This document shows, in pieces, positions 51,568-59,963 of a stretch of DNA of 64,000 bases. Both the position numbers and the translations under genes were made by a program. Positions within the stretch are counted from its first letter, which is position 1. Each line of letters starts with the position of its first letter. Source of the DNA: CAZSMC01 sp964607755 (lineage in GTDB: Bacteria; Zhuqueibacterota; Zhuqueibacteria; Residuimicrobiales; Krinioviventaceae); assembly GCA_964607755.1 (NCBI GenBank), contig CAZSMC010000005.1:50627-114626 (forward strand). Reading direction: 5' to 3'. Under the pieces are notes generated by a model that saw nothing but the letters and a program-made list of their open reading frames with translations, was not told the DNA's origin and ran no database searches.

Positions 51568-53474
51568 TGACCACGCCACTGGATAACATAAAAACCAGCA
51601 TCCCAGCCAAAGAGGCTGGCGAAGAAAAAATTGACAAGCTTTTTGTCTATGGCTCTTTGAACAACAATTACCACTTGCAATTGTTGACAGGGAAGGAATT
51701 CTCCTCAGAAAAAGCGGCGCTGTTAAATCACCGGCGGATTCATCCGCACAACAGTTTCCCGTTTGCACTTCCCTGGCGCGGATACACAATCCAGGGACGG
51801 CTGCTCTACAATATAACGCCCGATATCATCGAAACCTTTGACGAATATGAAAACGAAGGTCAATTGTATGAACGCCGCATCGGCAAGGTGCGCGCCGGAG
51901 ATAAAGTATACAAAGCATATATTTATATTGGCATTATTAAAGCTATCAAGCCCTATGTGAAAAAAGGTTTTGAAGAACGGGACCGCATCGAAGAGTTTGT
52001 TGAAAAAAACGTCGACCGTTACCTCGAACAAAAAGCAGAATATTTTTTAACCTATAACCGGGAAGCGCTCTCTGTCAAAGTCACCAGAGAATTACTGACC
52101 GAAGAAGTACACAGCCTGGTGCGGCAATATTTCAAAGATTATGGTTTTCCATCGTTCATTATAAAACATGAAATTGAAAAAGCCAGCATCCCGCGTCTCA
52201 ACTGGCTCAGAAATGACAGCAAGGCGCAAACTTATGCAGACAATTACCTTCTGCTGGCAACGCATTTTATGATCTTTAATCAGTTGGAAGAAAAATTCCG
52301 CAATGACTTTCGATATTACGTAAAAGTTGCTGATGCATACTATGTTCACACGCTTTCCACGCTGATGTCGTTGAAATTCCTGGTTGATAATCACCAGGAA
52401 ATTGAATCTGCGCTCAGGCTTTTGGGAATGGATCACTGGGAACCGCAAATGCAGTACACGGACTATGCTGTGGCAGCAATTTTCATTGCTGAAGAGCTTT
52501 ACTCGAGGCAAAAGGGCGACGAAATTCTTGCCTGGATTAAAGAGAATCGGCATATTGGTGAAACACCCCTGGGTGCAGAGCTCGAATTTTCCAATAAAGG
52601 CTATAAAGCCATTGGCGCCAAAGAAGGCGAAGATAAGACATTTGATAATTTTTATTATTTTTACGATTTCGATTTAATGCGCCGGGGATGGAAACTCGGC
52701 GCCCACGTCGATGATCACGGTTTTATCACCTCCTCTCGAATGCGCACCCGCGGTTTTATGGAGCTGGCGTTTGGCCGGTACAAGCTTCTCGGGGATGTCT
52801 CCAAACCGGCAACTCAGGACCCATGGGTGTTGTCGCAAATTCTCGATCTTGCTGTACGATATTTAGATATTCGCCCGCACAGCATGCATTTGAGTATGGG
52901 AGTGGATAAACAATCCTTTAACCGGGTTGAAGAGCTGGAGCATTATTTGTGTCTGCTTATTTTAGGTGGTGATTTGCGCGAGGATAAAAGTAACACTCTT
53001 CGGGAAATGCGAATTTTCAATCAGGAAATTATGACAGAAGATGGCAAGATGGTATTCTCACGGCTCAACCGGCATCACAAAAATCCGGATGAGCGAACCT
53101 GGTCGTTTGTGGTCGAATATCAGTTTCCGCGTCTGTTTTACGATTACGATTATCAACCCATTATAATGGCACTAAAGGCATTTCAAATACAGGTAAATCC
53201 GTATCCATTTTTTGGTTGTAAAGATTTAACAGACCGTACTTTTATTTACGAGCTCGAAGACAGTTTAAAAAAATGGGCCAGCGCTCCCCGGCCCGTTTCT
53301 GACAGCGGGATAGATAATTTTATACGTGTGATCGAACAAGGTCTGGATAAAGAGGCAGCTAAAATTGGACCCGAATACGGCAAGTACACGCTTCGTATTT
53401 TGGGGCGAATTGAAGAACGTTTGAAACGACGTAACAAACGAATTGAAAAATACTATGCCAAAACCGGACGATAA
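51567..53474 (+). CDS. Fusion: GGCT-like domain plus probable amidoligase-like domain
   Basis: 635 aa, start coupled to the previous stop (TAATG). Residues 22-125 resemble gamma-glutamylcyclotransferase/AIG2 proteins: LFVYGSL at 25-31 and FDEYENEGQLYERR, with E95 the likely catalytic Glu. Residues 150-330 are helical. About residues 330-520 look like a GCS2/glutamine-synthetase-type carboxylate-amine ligase: PLGAELEF (E338, E340), a WKLGAHVDDHG stretch, and HSMHLSMG (H438, H441) like the HxH of that fold. The second assignment is motif-level inference. Known amidoligase systems often include GGCT-like partners, so substrate making and trimming of a gamma-glutamyl or amide bond is plausible. 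The natural substrate is unknown. Confidence 0.6.
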   Translation: MTTPLDNIKTSIPAKEAGEEKIDKLFVYGSLNNNYHLQLLTGKEFSSEKAALLNHRRIHPHNSFPFALPWRGYTIQGRLLYNITPDIIETFDEYENEGQLYERRIGKVRAGDKVYKAYIYIGIIKAIKPYVKKGFEERDRIEEFVEKNVDRYLEQKAEYFLTYNREALSVKVTRELLTEEVHSLVRQYFKDYGFPSFIIKHEIEKASIPRLNWLRNDSKAQTYADNYLLLATHFMIFNQLEEKFRNDFRYYVKVADAYYVHTLSTLMSLKFLVDNHQEIESALRLLGMDHWEPQMQYTDYAVAAIFIAEELYSRQKGDEILAWIKENRHIGETPLGAELEFSNKGYKAIGAKEGEDKTFDNFYYFYDFDLMRRGWKLGAHVDDHGFITSSRMRTRGFMELAFGRYKLLGDVSKPATQDPWVLSQILDLAVRYLDIRPHSMHLSMGVDKQSFNRVEELEHYLCLLILGGDLREDKSNTLREMRIFNQEIMTEDGKMVFSRLNRHHKNPDERTWSFVVEYQFPRLFYDYDYQPIIMALKAFQIQVNPYPFFGCKDLTDRTFIYELEDSLKKWASAPRPVSDSGIDNFIRVIEQGLDKEAAKIGPEYGKYTLRILGRIEERLKRRNKRIEKYYAKTGR

Positions 53475-53958
53475 ACTGTTCGCACTTATTGATGCGTATT
53501 ATGACGACACCATCGGGCGTATCTGTAATCGGCTGCAAAAATTATCTCCTTCTCATTACGAAAACATTGATTTCGAACGCCACCAGGAACGGGAAGAAGA
53601 ATTTCTTGATCTGTTGAAAAAAGTTCTCAGTGAACAAAATTGGGATGCGTTGCACCAGTACATGGAAAAACTGGCTGAGAAACGCTCTAACGAAGGCTAT
53701 TCGCTTAAAGAAGTTCAACAGGCTTTTGATACCATTGAAGATGAACTCTGGGAAACGATTGAAAAAAGCAGCCAGAATAAAAATGACCTTGTGGCGATGT
53801 TGCGCACGTGCCGGAATCTGTTCAATGTTGCCCGCAACGAATTTTCCCGCGCGTTTTTAGAAAATCAGGTCACGCATCAAAATAAAATGAATTCGTTAAA
53901 AGAGCGTTTTTATTTGTACCGGCATGACCGGAAAAATCTACCTGATGATGATTCCTGA
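53443..53958 (+). CDS. Small helical protein, RsbRD_N-like
   Basis: 171 aa, all helical in appearance, no membrane segment or Cys cluster. The layout (LIDAYYDDTIGRICNRLQK, a long acidic helix, then RSNEGYSLKEVQQAFDTIEDELWETIEK) resembles the N-terminal sensor domain of RsbR-type proteins, without the STAS domain. It overlaps the end of the fusion gene by 32 nt (20 nt if the second Met at 53455 is used), which suggests translational coupling. Function unknown; a regulatory or sensor subunit for the neighbouring enzymes is a guess. Confidence 0.55.
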   Translation: MKNTMPKPDDKLFALIDAYYDDTIGRICNRLQKLSPSHYENIDFERHQEREEEFLDLLKKVLSEQNWDALHQYMEKLAEKRSNEGYSLKEVQQAFDTIEDELWETIEKSSQNKNDLVAMLRTCRNLFNVARNEFSRAFLENQVTHQNKMNSLKERFYLYRHDRKNLPDDDS

Positions 53959-54118
53959 TTTTTAGCACATTTCCGTTTAATTAGAAACAGATTTTGCAAA
54001 TTTTGTTCAGGGCTATTTTTCGCAACAGCCGGATTTATCGCAATTTATCCGGGTAAAATGTCTTCTCGACAGGACCCAACAGAAAACACAAAGTAAAACT
54101 GAAAAAAGAGGGTACTTT

Positions 54119-55315
54119 ATGGATGATCACATTTTAGAGAATGCGCAGCAGCATTTTACAGAACTGATCCAGTCGCAGTTAGAACGGGTTGAAAAAATGA
54201 AACAGGAAAAGGACTGGATCGATTATACCCGTCTGCATCCGATTAAAATTGGATTTTGCTGGGGAGACGGGATTGGCCCTATCATTTCCCAGGAAACCGA
54301 GCGCGTGCTGCACGAACTGCTCAAAGACGAAATAAAAAATAATAAAGTCGAATTTCGCACCATCGAGGGACTTACCATCGAAAATCGCGTGAAGCACATG
54401 AAAGCGATACCCGATGACGTGCTTGAAGAACTCAAAGACTGTCACGTCATTCTCAAGGCCCCCACGACTACGCCGGAAAAAGGCGGCCCGTATCCTAATA
54501 TTGAGAGTGCCAACGTTGCCATGCGGCGGGAACTGGACCTTTTTGCCAATGTCCGCCCGGTAAAAGTCCCGTCCCAGGGAATTGACTGGATGTTCTTCCG
54601 TGAAAACACCGAAGGCGCTTACGTGCTTGGCAGTCAGGGCTTGCAAGTGACCGATGACCTGGCATTCGATTTCAAAGTCATTACAAAACAGGGCTCAGAA
54701 CGCATCATTCGCATGGCATTCGATTACGCGAAAAGAAATGGCATTGATAACGTCACGGTAGTCACTAAAGCCAATGTGGTAAAAACCACAGACGGATTGT
54801 TCCTGGAAACAGCAGAACGGATTGCCAAAGATTATCCCGGAATTCGCTGGGAAGGCTGGTACATCGACATTATGACTGCCAAGCTTGTTGATCCAAAGCG
54901 CCGAACCCAGTTTCGGGTGATAGTGCTGCCAAACCTGTACGGCGATATTTTAACTGACGAAGCAGCCGAGTTTCAAGGAGGCGTTGGCACGGCAGGGAGC
55001 GCCAACATTGGCAAGCAGTACGCCATGTTTGAAGCCATTCACGGTTCAGCGCCGCGGATGATCAAAGAAGGTCGCGGAAAATATGCCGATCCGTCCAGTC
55101 TGATCCGCGCCGCTGCCATGATGCTGGATCACATCGGCTTTACCGAAAGAGCGAAAAGGTTGAACATGGCGCTGGAAATTTGTCAGCAATATGAGAAAAA
55201 AATAGTTCTCACCGGCAGGGACACCGGTGCAACCGGCGAGGCATTTTGCAATTATATTCTGGAAACGGTGAACAGCACCGATATCGAAAAAAAATACCAA
55301 TCGTATACCTCCTGA
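54119..55315 (+). CDS. Isocitrate/isopropylmalate dehydrogenase family enzyme (probable IDH)
   Basis: 398 aa beta-decarboxylating dehydrogenase. GDGIGPIISQE opens the fold after an N-terminal extension of about 38 residues. NIESANVAMRRELDLFANVRPV contains the substrate-binding Ser, Asn and Arg. FRENTEGAY, VVTKANVVKTTDGLF and LPNLYGDILTDEAAEFQGGVG complete the site. The cofactor loop reads HGSAPRM, where NAD enzymes usually have Asp and NADP enzymes Lys, so cofactor choice is open. Standing in the same cluster as a citrate-synthase-like gene, it probably converts isocitrate to 2-oxoglutarate. Confidence 0.85.
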   Translation: MDDHILENAQQHFTELIQSQLERVEKMKQEKDWIDYTRLHPIKIGFCWGDGIGPIISQETERVLHELLKDEIKNNKVEFRTIEGLTIENRVKHMKAIPDDVLEELKDCHVILKAPTTTPEKGGPYPNIESANVAMRRELDLFANVRPVKVPSQGIDWMFFRENTEGAYVLGSQGLQVTDDLAFDFKVITKQGSERIIRMAFDYAKRNGIDNVTVVTKANVVKTTDGLFLETAERIAKDYPGIRWEGWYIDIMTAKLVDPKRRTQFRVIVLPNLYGDILTDEAAEFQGGVGTAGSANIGKQYAMFEAIHGSAPRMIKEGRGKYADPSSLIRAAAMMLDHIGFTERAKRLNMALEICQQYEKKIVLTGRDTGATGEAFCNYILETVNSTDIEKKYQSYTS

Positions 55316-55359
55316 AAGACTGAACGGCTTTCCTCACCTCAAGGAAAGCCGTCTTTCAG
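55312..55359. terminator. Bidirectional terminator between convergent genes
   Basis: CTGAAAGAC ... GTCTTTCAG outer arms and ACGGCTTTCC ... GGAAAGCCGT inner arms form a long hairpin that begins within the stop codon of the dehydrogenase gene. It separates that gene from the convergent Dabb gene. T-runs are weak on both sides. Confidence 0.7.
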
Positions 55360-55403
55360 ATTTCCACCGCATCGAACCCAAGATTCTCAATTCAATTCCG
55401 GCG

Positions 55404-55718
55404 TTATTCCTTTGTTTCATAATCAACGACAGCGGTCTTTTTCGTCACCTCTTTAATAAAATCCGCAATGTCCATATGCTGAGGATGTGTTCGATACATT
55501 TCCAGATCTGTTTCATTCTCAAAGGCTGAGATAAGAACAATGTCAAACGCTAAAGGCCGGTTCGATTGGTTGACGCCCACTTCATAATATTTGATTTCCT
55601 CGATAATCGCGGGCAACGCCATCAGCTTGTCGTACATGGCTGTTAAATTCTCTTCTTTGCTTTTGCCTCGAGCTTCTTTTTTAAGCGTCCACATAACAAC
55701 GTGCTTGAGCATAAGCAT
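55404..55718 (-). CDS. Dabb-family (stress-responsive alpha/beta barrel) protein
   Basis: 104 aa. LKHVVMWTLKKEARG at the start and the FDIVLISAFENETDLEMYRTHPQHMDIADFIKEVTKKTAVVDYE C-terminal half are the Dabb pattern (dimeric ferredoxin-like fold). Family members are small enzymes or stress proteins without one shared function. The ATG overlaps the upstream nucleotidase stop by 1 nt; an ATG two codons later is equally possible. Confidence 0.88.
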   Translation of the reverse strand: MLMLKHVVMWTLKKEARGKSKEENLTAMYDKLMALPAIIEEIKYYEVGVNQSNRPLAFDIVLISAFENETDLEMYRTHPQHMDIADFIKEVTKKTAVVDYETKE

Positions 55719-56716
55719 TAACCTCTTATTTTTTTGATTTGACTTATTATTTGATCGTGAAACGCGCCGTTTGTTACGACAACGCCTTGATTTTTTACCA
55801 GTTTTCGCCCTACAGAAAAATCCAGCGGCTGACCATTAATATCAGTCACTTTACCACCTGCAACCTCGACAATGAGAGCGCCCGCCGCGTGGTCCCAAAT
55901 TTTTTCCCGGTACATTTCATCTCTGGGATAGCGAAGATAAATCGACACATCACCGCGGGCAACTGTGGCGTATTTGCATTGGCTGTCGATGCGTAGTGAC
56001 TCCTGGGTAATGCCAAGAGCCTTTGAGATACGAGTGTGAACATCATGGGCAGAATGCGCGCTTTCGACTGACTCGACAAATCGTGCACCGGACGGATCGG
56101 TTTCTGAATTCACCTGGATATTCCGGGGATTCTCACCGTTCATATCACTCATCCAGGCTCCCTCGCCGGCAACTGCGTAGAGCAATGAGCCGGTCGGAGA
56201 ATTTGGATCGTTAAAATCCTGGGGCAAATTCGGACAGCCCAGAACACCTACTTTTTTCTCGCCGTTTTCAATCAATGCCAGAGCCACAGCGTATTGCTCG
56301 CGGCGCAGAAATCCTTTCGTGCCGTCAATCGGATCGATCGTCCAATAACGCGCCGTGTAATCCGGTTCGCAAGTTCCCCTTCCAATAACATTTATCATCT
56401 CGTTTTCGGTCATCTCAGGGAACTGTTCCTTGACCAGCTCGAACACCCGCTCACGCATGTCGTCGTTTTTTCGCAGCGTTTCAGAGTCTTCTTCGCCGAT
56501 TAGTAAATCGCCTGGTATTTCTTCTAACAAAATTGAACTGACAACCGCCTGACTGCCGAAATCAGCAATAGTCACCGGTGAACGGTCTTTTTTCTGAATG
56601 GTATCATCATCCAAAAGTTGGAACTGCACCTTGCTGCACAATTGAGAAGCATGTTGCACCGCCCGCAGAGCCGTTTTGAGTTCTTTTTCGAAGGTCATAT
56701 TCTCCTCTTTTTTCAT
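55718..56716 (-). CDS. 3'(2'),5'-bisphosphate nucleotidase (HAL2/CysQ type)
   Basis: Mg2+-dependent, Li+-sensitive phosphatase of the inositol monophosphatase superfamily. Visible are GEEDSE (metal Glu), TIDPIDGTKGFLRREQYAVAL and WDHAAGALIVEVAGG. The FLRR sequence and 332 aa favour the HAL2/SAL1 type that turns PAP into AMP over IMPases. An internal ATG at 56698 is preceded by GAGGAG at short spacing and could be the true start. It is cotranscribed with the Dabb gene and divergent from the hydrolase gene. Confidence 0.88.
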   Translation of the reverse strand: MKKEENMTFEKELKTALRAVQHASQLCSKVQFQLLDDDTIQKKDRSPVTIADFGSQAVVSSILLEEIPGDLLIGEEDSETLRKNDDMRERVFELVKEQFPEMTENEMINVIGRGTCEPDYTARYWTIDPIDGTKGFLRREQYAVALALIENGEKKVGVLGCPNLPQDFNDPNSPTGSLLYAVAGEGAWMSDMNGENPRNIQVNSETDPSGARFVESVESAHSAHDVHTRISKALGITQESLRIDSQCKYATVARGDVSIYLRYPRDEMYREKIWDHAAGALIVEVAGGKVTDINGQPLDFSVGRKLVKNQGVVVTNGAFHDQIISQIKKIRG

Positions 56717-56789
56717 CTGTAAAATTTAGACTATAAACTTAGAAAAATTATTGCCATTTTCAATCAATTTCTTTTCAAAAGGAATTATC

Positions 56790-56817
56790 TTGATTATTTA
56801 CAAAAAGTTGTTAATTT
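56790..56817 (+). promoter_or_regulatory. Possible promoter for the metal-dependent hydrolase gene
   Basis: Plus strand TTGATT, 16 bp, TAATTT, about 60 nt before the ATG at 56877. Confidence 0.4.
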
Positions 56818-56876
56818 TCTATGGTTAGTGCTAAAAAACAATCCCAGACAATTCCCACTAAAAAGAAAGTAAAGCT

Positions 56877-57672
56877 ATGCAGGAAACCCTGATTATTGAC
56901 GGCCATGTTCATTTGTACGATGTATTTGATCTTTCGTACGCCTTTCGAGTGAGTTTACGAAATTTCATTAACAGTCAGCGAACGACGAAAAACCGGCACG
57001 ATGCCATAAAGGTGTGGATGATGACCGAGCGGCATAATTGCGAGGTCTTTTCCCGGCTTGACAGCCTGGAAATTGACGGCTACCGGATTGACAAAACCAA
57101 AGAACCGGAATCCCGGGTTGTCCGTGATGCGGATACTGGCGAACCGCTGTTCTACATTCTTGCTGGCCGCCAGATTGTCACTACCGAAAATCTCGAAGTC
57201 TGCGCTCTGGCAACACTGTGCCGTTGCGGGCACAAAAAGCTCAGCACAGCAGACACGATTCAGTCCATTTATGAAAACGGCGGTATAGCGACGTTGAATT
57301 GGGCGCCTGGAAAATGGTTTGGAGCGCGGGGGCGGATTGTTCAGAATATGCTGGACTCGCATTTACCGTCAAAGCTTTTTATCAGCGATACTACCATGCG
57401 GCCGCGGTTTTGGCCGGTGCCCCGGCTGATGAAATTCGCGCTTAAAAATGGATTCAAACTGATCTGCGGCTCGGATCCACTGCCATTTCCAGGTGAGGAA
57501 AATATTTTGGGTTCCTATGCGACATTGACATCCGGTGAGTTTGATGAAAATATTCCGGCCGATTCTGTTCGCGCAATTTTTCTAAATCCAGCAACTGATC
57601 TGCAACCGTGCGGTCATCGAAGCGGCTTGTTTTCTTTTATCCGCCGTCAATGGAAAATTATGAAAATGCGCA
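56877..57672 (+). CDS. Amidohydrolase/PHP-like metal-dependent hydrolase (cut by gap)
   Basis: 265 residues are readable before the N-run. The opening LIIDGHVHLYD gives an HxH metal motif at residues 10-12, and LICGSDPLPFPGEE near residue 200 looks like the late metal/catalytic Asp of a TIM-barrel hydrolase. FKLICGSDP is followed by a segment (ADSVRAIFLNPATDL) like the end of such barrels, so little of the C-terminus may be missing. Cysteines CALATLCRCGHKK around residue 112 are unusual. Substrate unknown. Confidence 0.6.
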
Positions 57673-57772
57673 NNNNNNNNNNNNNNNNNNNNNNNNNNNN
57701 NNNNNNNNNNNNNNNNNNNNNNNNNNNNNNNNNNNNNNNNNNNNNNNNNNNNNNNNNNNNNNNNNNNNNNNN
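57673..57772. other. Assembly gap (100 N)
   Basis: Exactly 100 N, the usual placeholder for a scaffold join of unknown size. Both flanking genes are cut. Gene adjacency across it is unproven. Confidence 1.
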
Positions 57773-59022
57773 GAATCGCGGTCCGCTGTTGTAAAAATAT
57801 CATCCGCGGTAATTTTATTAAGAATCAAAATTTCCGTATTATAGGCCGTCTTGTCAATTCCGGTGACTCGAAACAGAATTTCAAAATACGGCGGGATTTC
57901 CCCGTATTTTTTCACAAACAGGTCATCCATTGGCTTTCGCATGGATAACGACGTCATGAACTTTGATATCTCCGGAGCACCTAAAGAATGGTAAGAGGCA
58001 ATGATGAAAATAGAGTTGTTCTCTGGTCCTGGCAGTTTCAATGCGAGCACCAGGTCTTCATTAGGCCCGGGAGAATGCAAGGTCGTCTCAAATACCCGAG
58101 TAAAACCGCTATCCGGATGTGTATAGAACACTTTGTGAGGGGAAATCTGAAAACCAAAATTCGATTTCAGCAATGTATGTTTCAATTTATATAGGGTTTT
58201 AATACTGCCCAGAAACAGAATATGATATTCATCTAAAATCTGGGGACTGATCTCGGATGATTTCCTCATTATCGGTTTCTTGTGGACAGAGTATAGCAGA
58301 TCATAGACTGGAGGTAAGCTCCAGATACTATGATAAGGAAAATAGGGTTCGTTCGTAATCTGATAGGTAATGCCCGGGTGAAGTTCCTGATAGCGCTCAA
58401 AGTCCTCCACTGAATTGACCTTGGGATGACGCATGGCGATAAATTCTTGATATTTTTCACTGTATTCGTCAAAGAAAAAGTGGTTTCCCAGTATTATCAG
58501 GATCGGCTTTTCAGAGGTCAAATATTCCTGCCAGACAGGATCATCAACACTTAAAAAACGGTAAGAGCGGATTTCCTCTCGCAAATCAAGATTCTGATGC
58601 CATAAAACTCCGGCTAAAAGACAAAGAACGATGATGACCGGGATATAATAGTATTTGCCTAAAAGCGAAGCATATCTTTTCGGATTGTACTTGTTTTCAA
58701 CGTTGGGAACGAACTTGACAGCATAATGCCCCTTGGGTATTCTGAGCCGGTATCGATCGTTTCTGCCTTCGCTATAATAATAGTTCTGCAGTTTTTTTCG
58801 CAGCATATAGGTGTGAGAGCGAACAGTGGTATCATCGGATGGATTGAATGAAGAATCCTTGCCAAAAACATCAATGGCAATTGTCGTCTCTTTGGGCGTT
58901 TGTCCCCTGCCAGAAGCTTGAACAAGATATTGCAGAAACTGCTGATATATTTCAGAGTTGGAAAACTCTTTGCTGTTTAAAATTTTCTCGAGATATCTTT
59001 TATACTTTGAGTCAAGAGCCAT
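57773..59022 (-). CDS. Membrane-anchored winged-helix regulator (3' end in gap)
   Basis: About 416 residues readable. Residues 40-105 form a winged-helix domain of the type found in adenylate-cyclase-like and TPR regulators (TTIAIDVFGKDSSFNPSDDTTVRSHTYMLRKKL, then RIPKGHYAVKF). One membrane helix, YYIPVIIVLCLLAGVLW, spans about 125-141. The rest, about 275 residues, would be periplasmic and matches nothing I recognise. The layout is that of ToxR/CadC-like one-component sensors. The C-terminus is lost in the N-run. Confidence 0.7.
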
Positions 59023-59149
59023 AATATAGTGAGATCATTCATTATTACATAGCCGTTTATTAATCAATCCAAATCTTTCGAATCCGTCATTTCTTAACCT
59101 GAATACAGTCTATGCCTTTCGAAATAAAACTTTTACGCACAGAGGCCGA

Positions 59150-59939
59150 ATGCTCTTATTTCTGTTCAAGGAAACAAAAAAACAGAAATATATAAAGACC
59201 GCCGATTTGCTCTATAACCAGTTCATCAAAAAGCCCCGCACCTCGGAAGGTGGATTTGTGCTCCGCCACAGGTTGTTTATTGATTTACCGTTTTATGCTG
59301 AATACGCAAAACTCTTTAACAGACCGGATCGCTATGACGATGTTGTGCTGCAATTTGTCTTGTCCGGAAACCAGGCTTTGGATGCAGACCGAGGAGGATC
59401 TGACAGTCGGGGCGAAAATCCGGCTCATTTACATACCGACACGTTGTACCGGTTCCGGGGAGGGTATGCCATGGCTCTGGTGGACGGACTCAAATTCATT
59501 CCAGAAGACCATTCCCCAACGTGAACAACTCGTGTCCATTTTTCAGCGCCTGGCCAAAGCGATCAAGAAAACGCAAGATAAAAACACCGGGGTTTGGCGG
59601 CACATCATTGATAAGCCGAACCGCGAGGGGAATGTTCTGGATGCCCCGGCGTCATGTATATTCACCTATGCACTGGCGAAAGGCACGCGTAAAGGTTACC
59701 TAGATGATTCTTACCGGTGGGTAGCAGGCCGCGCGTACAAGGGTATCATTGACCAGTTTGTCAGCAAAAATCCTGACGGCATGTTGAACCTGAACCGGAT
59801 ATCCCGTTCAGCAAAACCGGGAAACGACAACAATGGATCGTATTCCGATGACATCAAGAAAGATAACGCCAACAACGACAGCAAAGGGATCGGGCCGTTC
59901 ATAACCGCCAGTATCGAAACATACAAACTGTATCAATAA
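59150..59939 (+). pseudogene. Broken GH105/GH88-type unsaturated glycuronyl hydrolase gene
   Basis: Family sequence is spread over two frames. 59150-59524 encodes EGGFVLRH...DLPFYAEYAKLF and YAMALVDGLKFIPEDH. From about 59515 another frame continues PQREQLVSIFQRLAKAIKKTQDKNTGVW, GNVLDAPASCIFTYALAKGTRKGYLD and the C-terminal KGIGPFITASIETYKLYQ. One frameshift lies near 59510-59520. The stretch that should carry the active-site His/Asp and the WGRGNGW-like motif is shortened, and the N-terminal third of the barrel is missing. It is probably a decayed gene; an assembly error could explain the frameshift but not the missing part. Confidence 0.75.
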
Positions 59940-59963
59940 GAGATACCGCCTCTGCTCAACGGA

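Noticed and set aside
51094..51789. 231-codon minus-strand open frame across the citrate-synthase-like and fusion genes
   Set aside because: Antisense to two genes with clear domain motifs; Phe/Cys-rich translation typical of a shadow frame.
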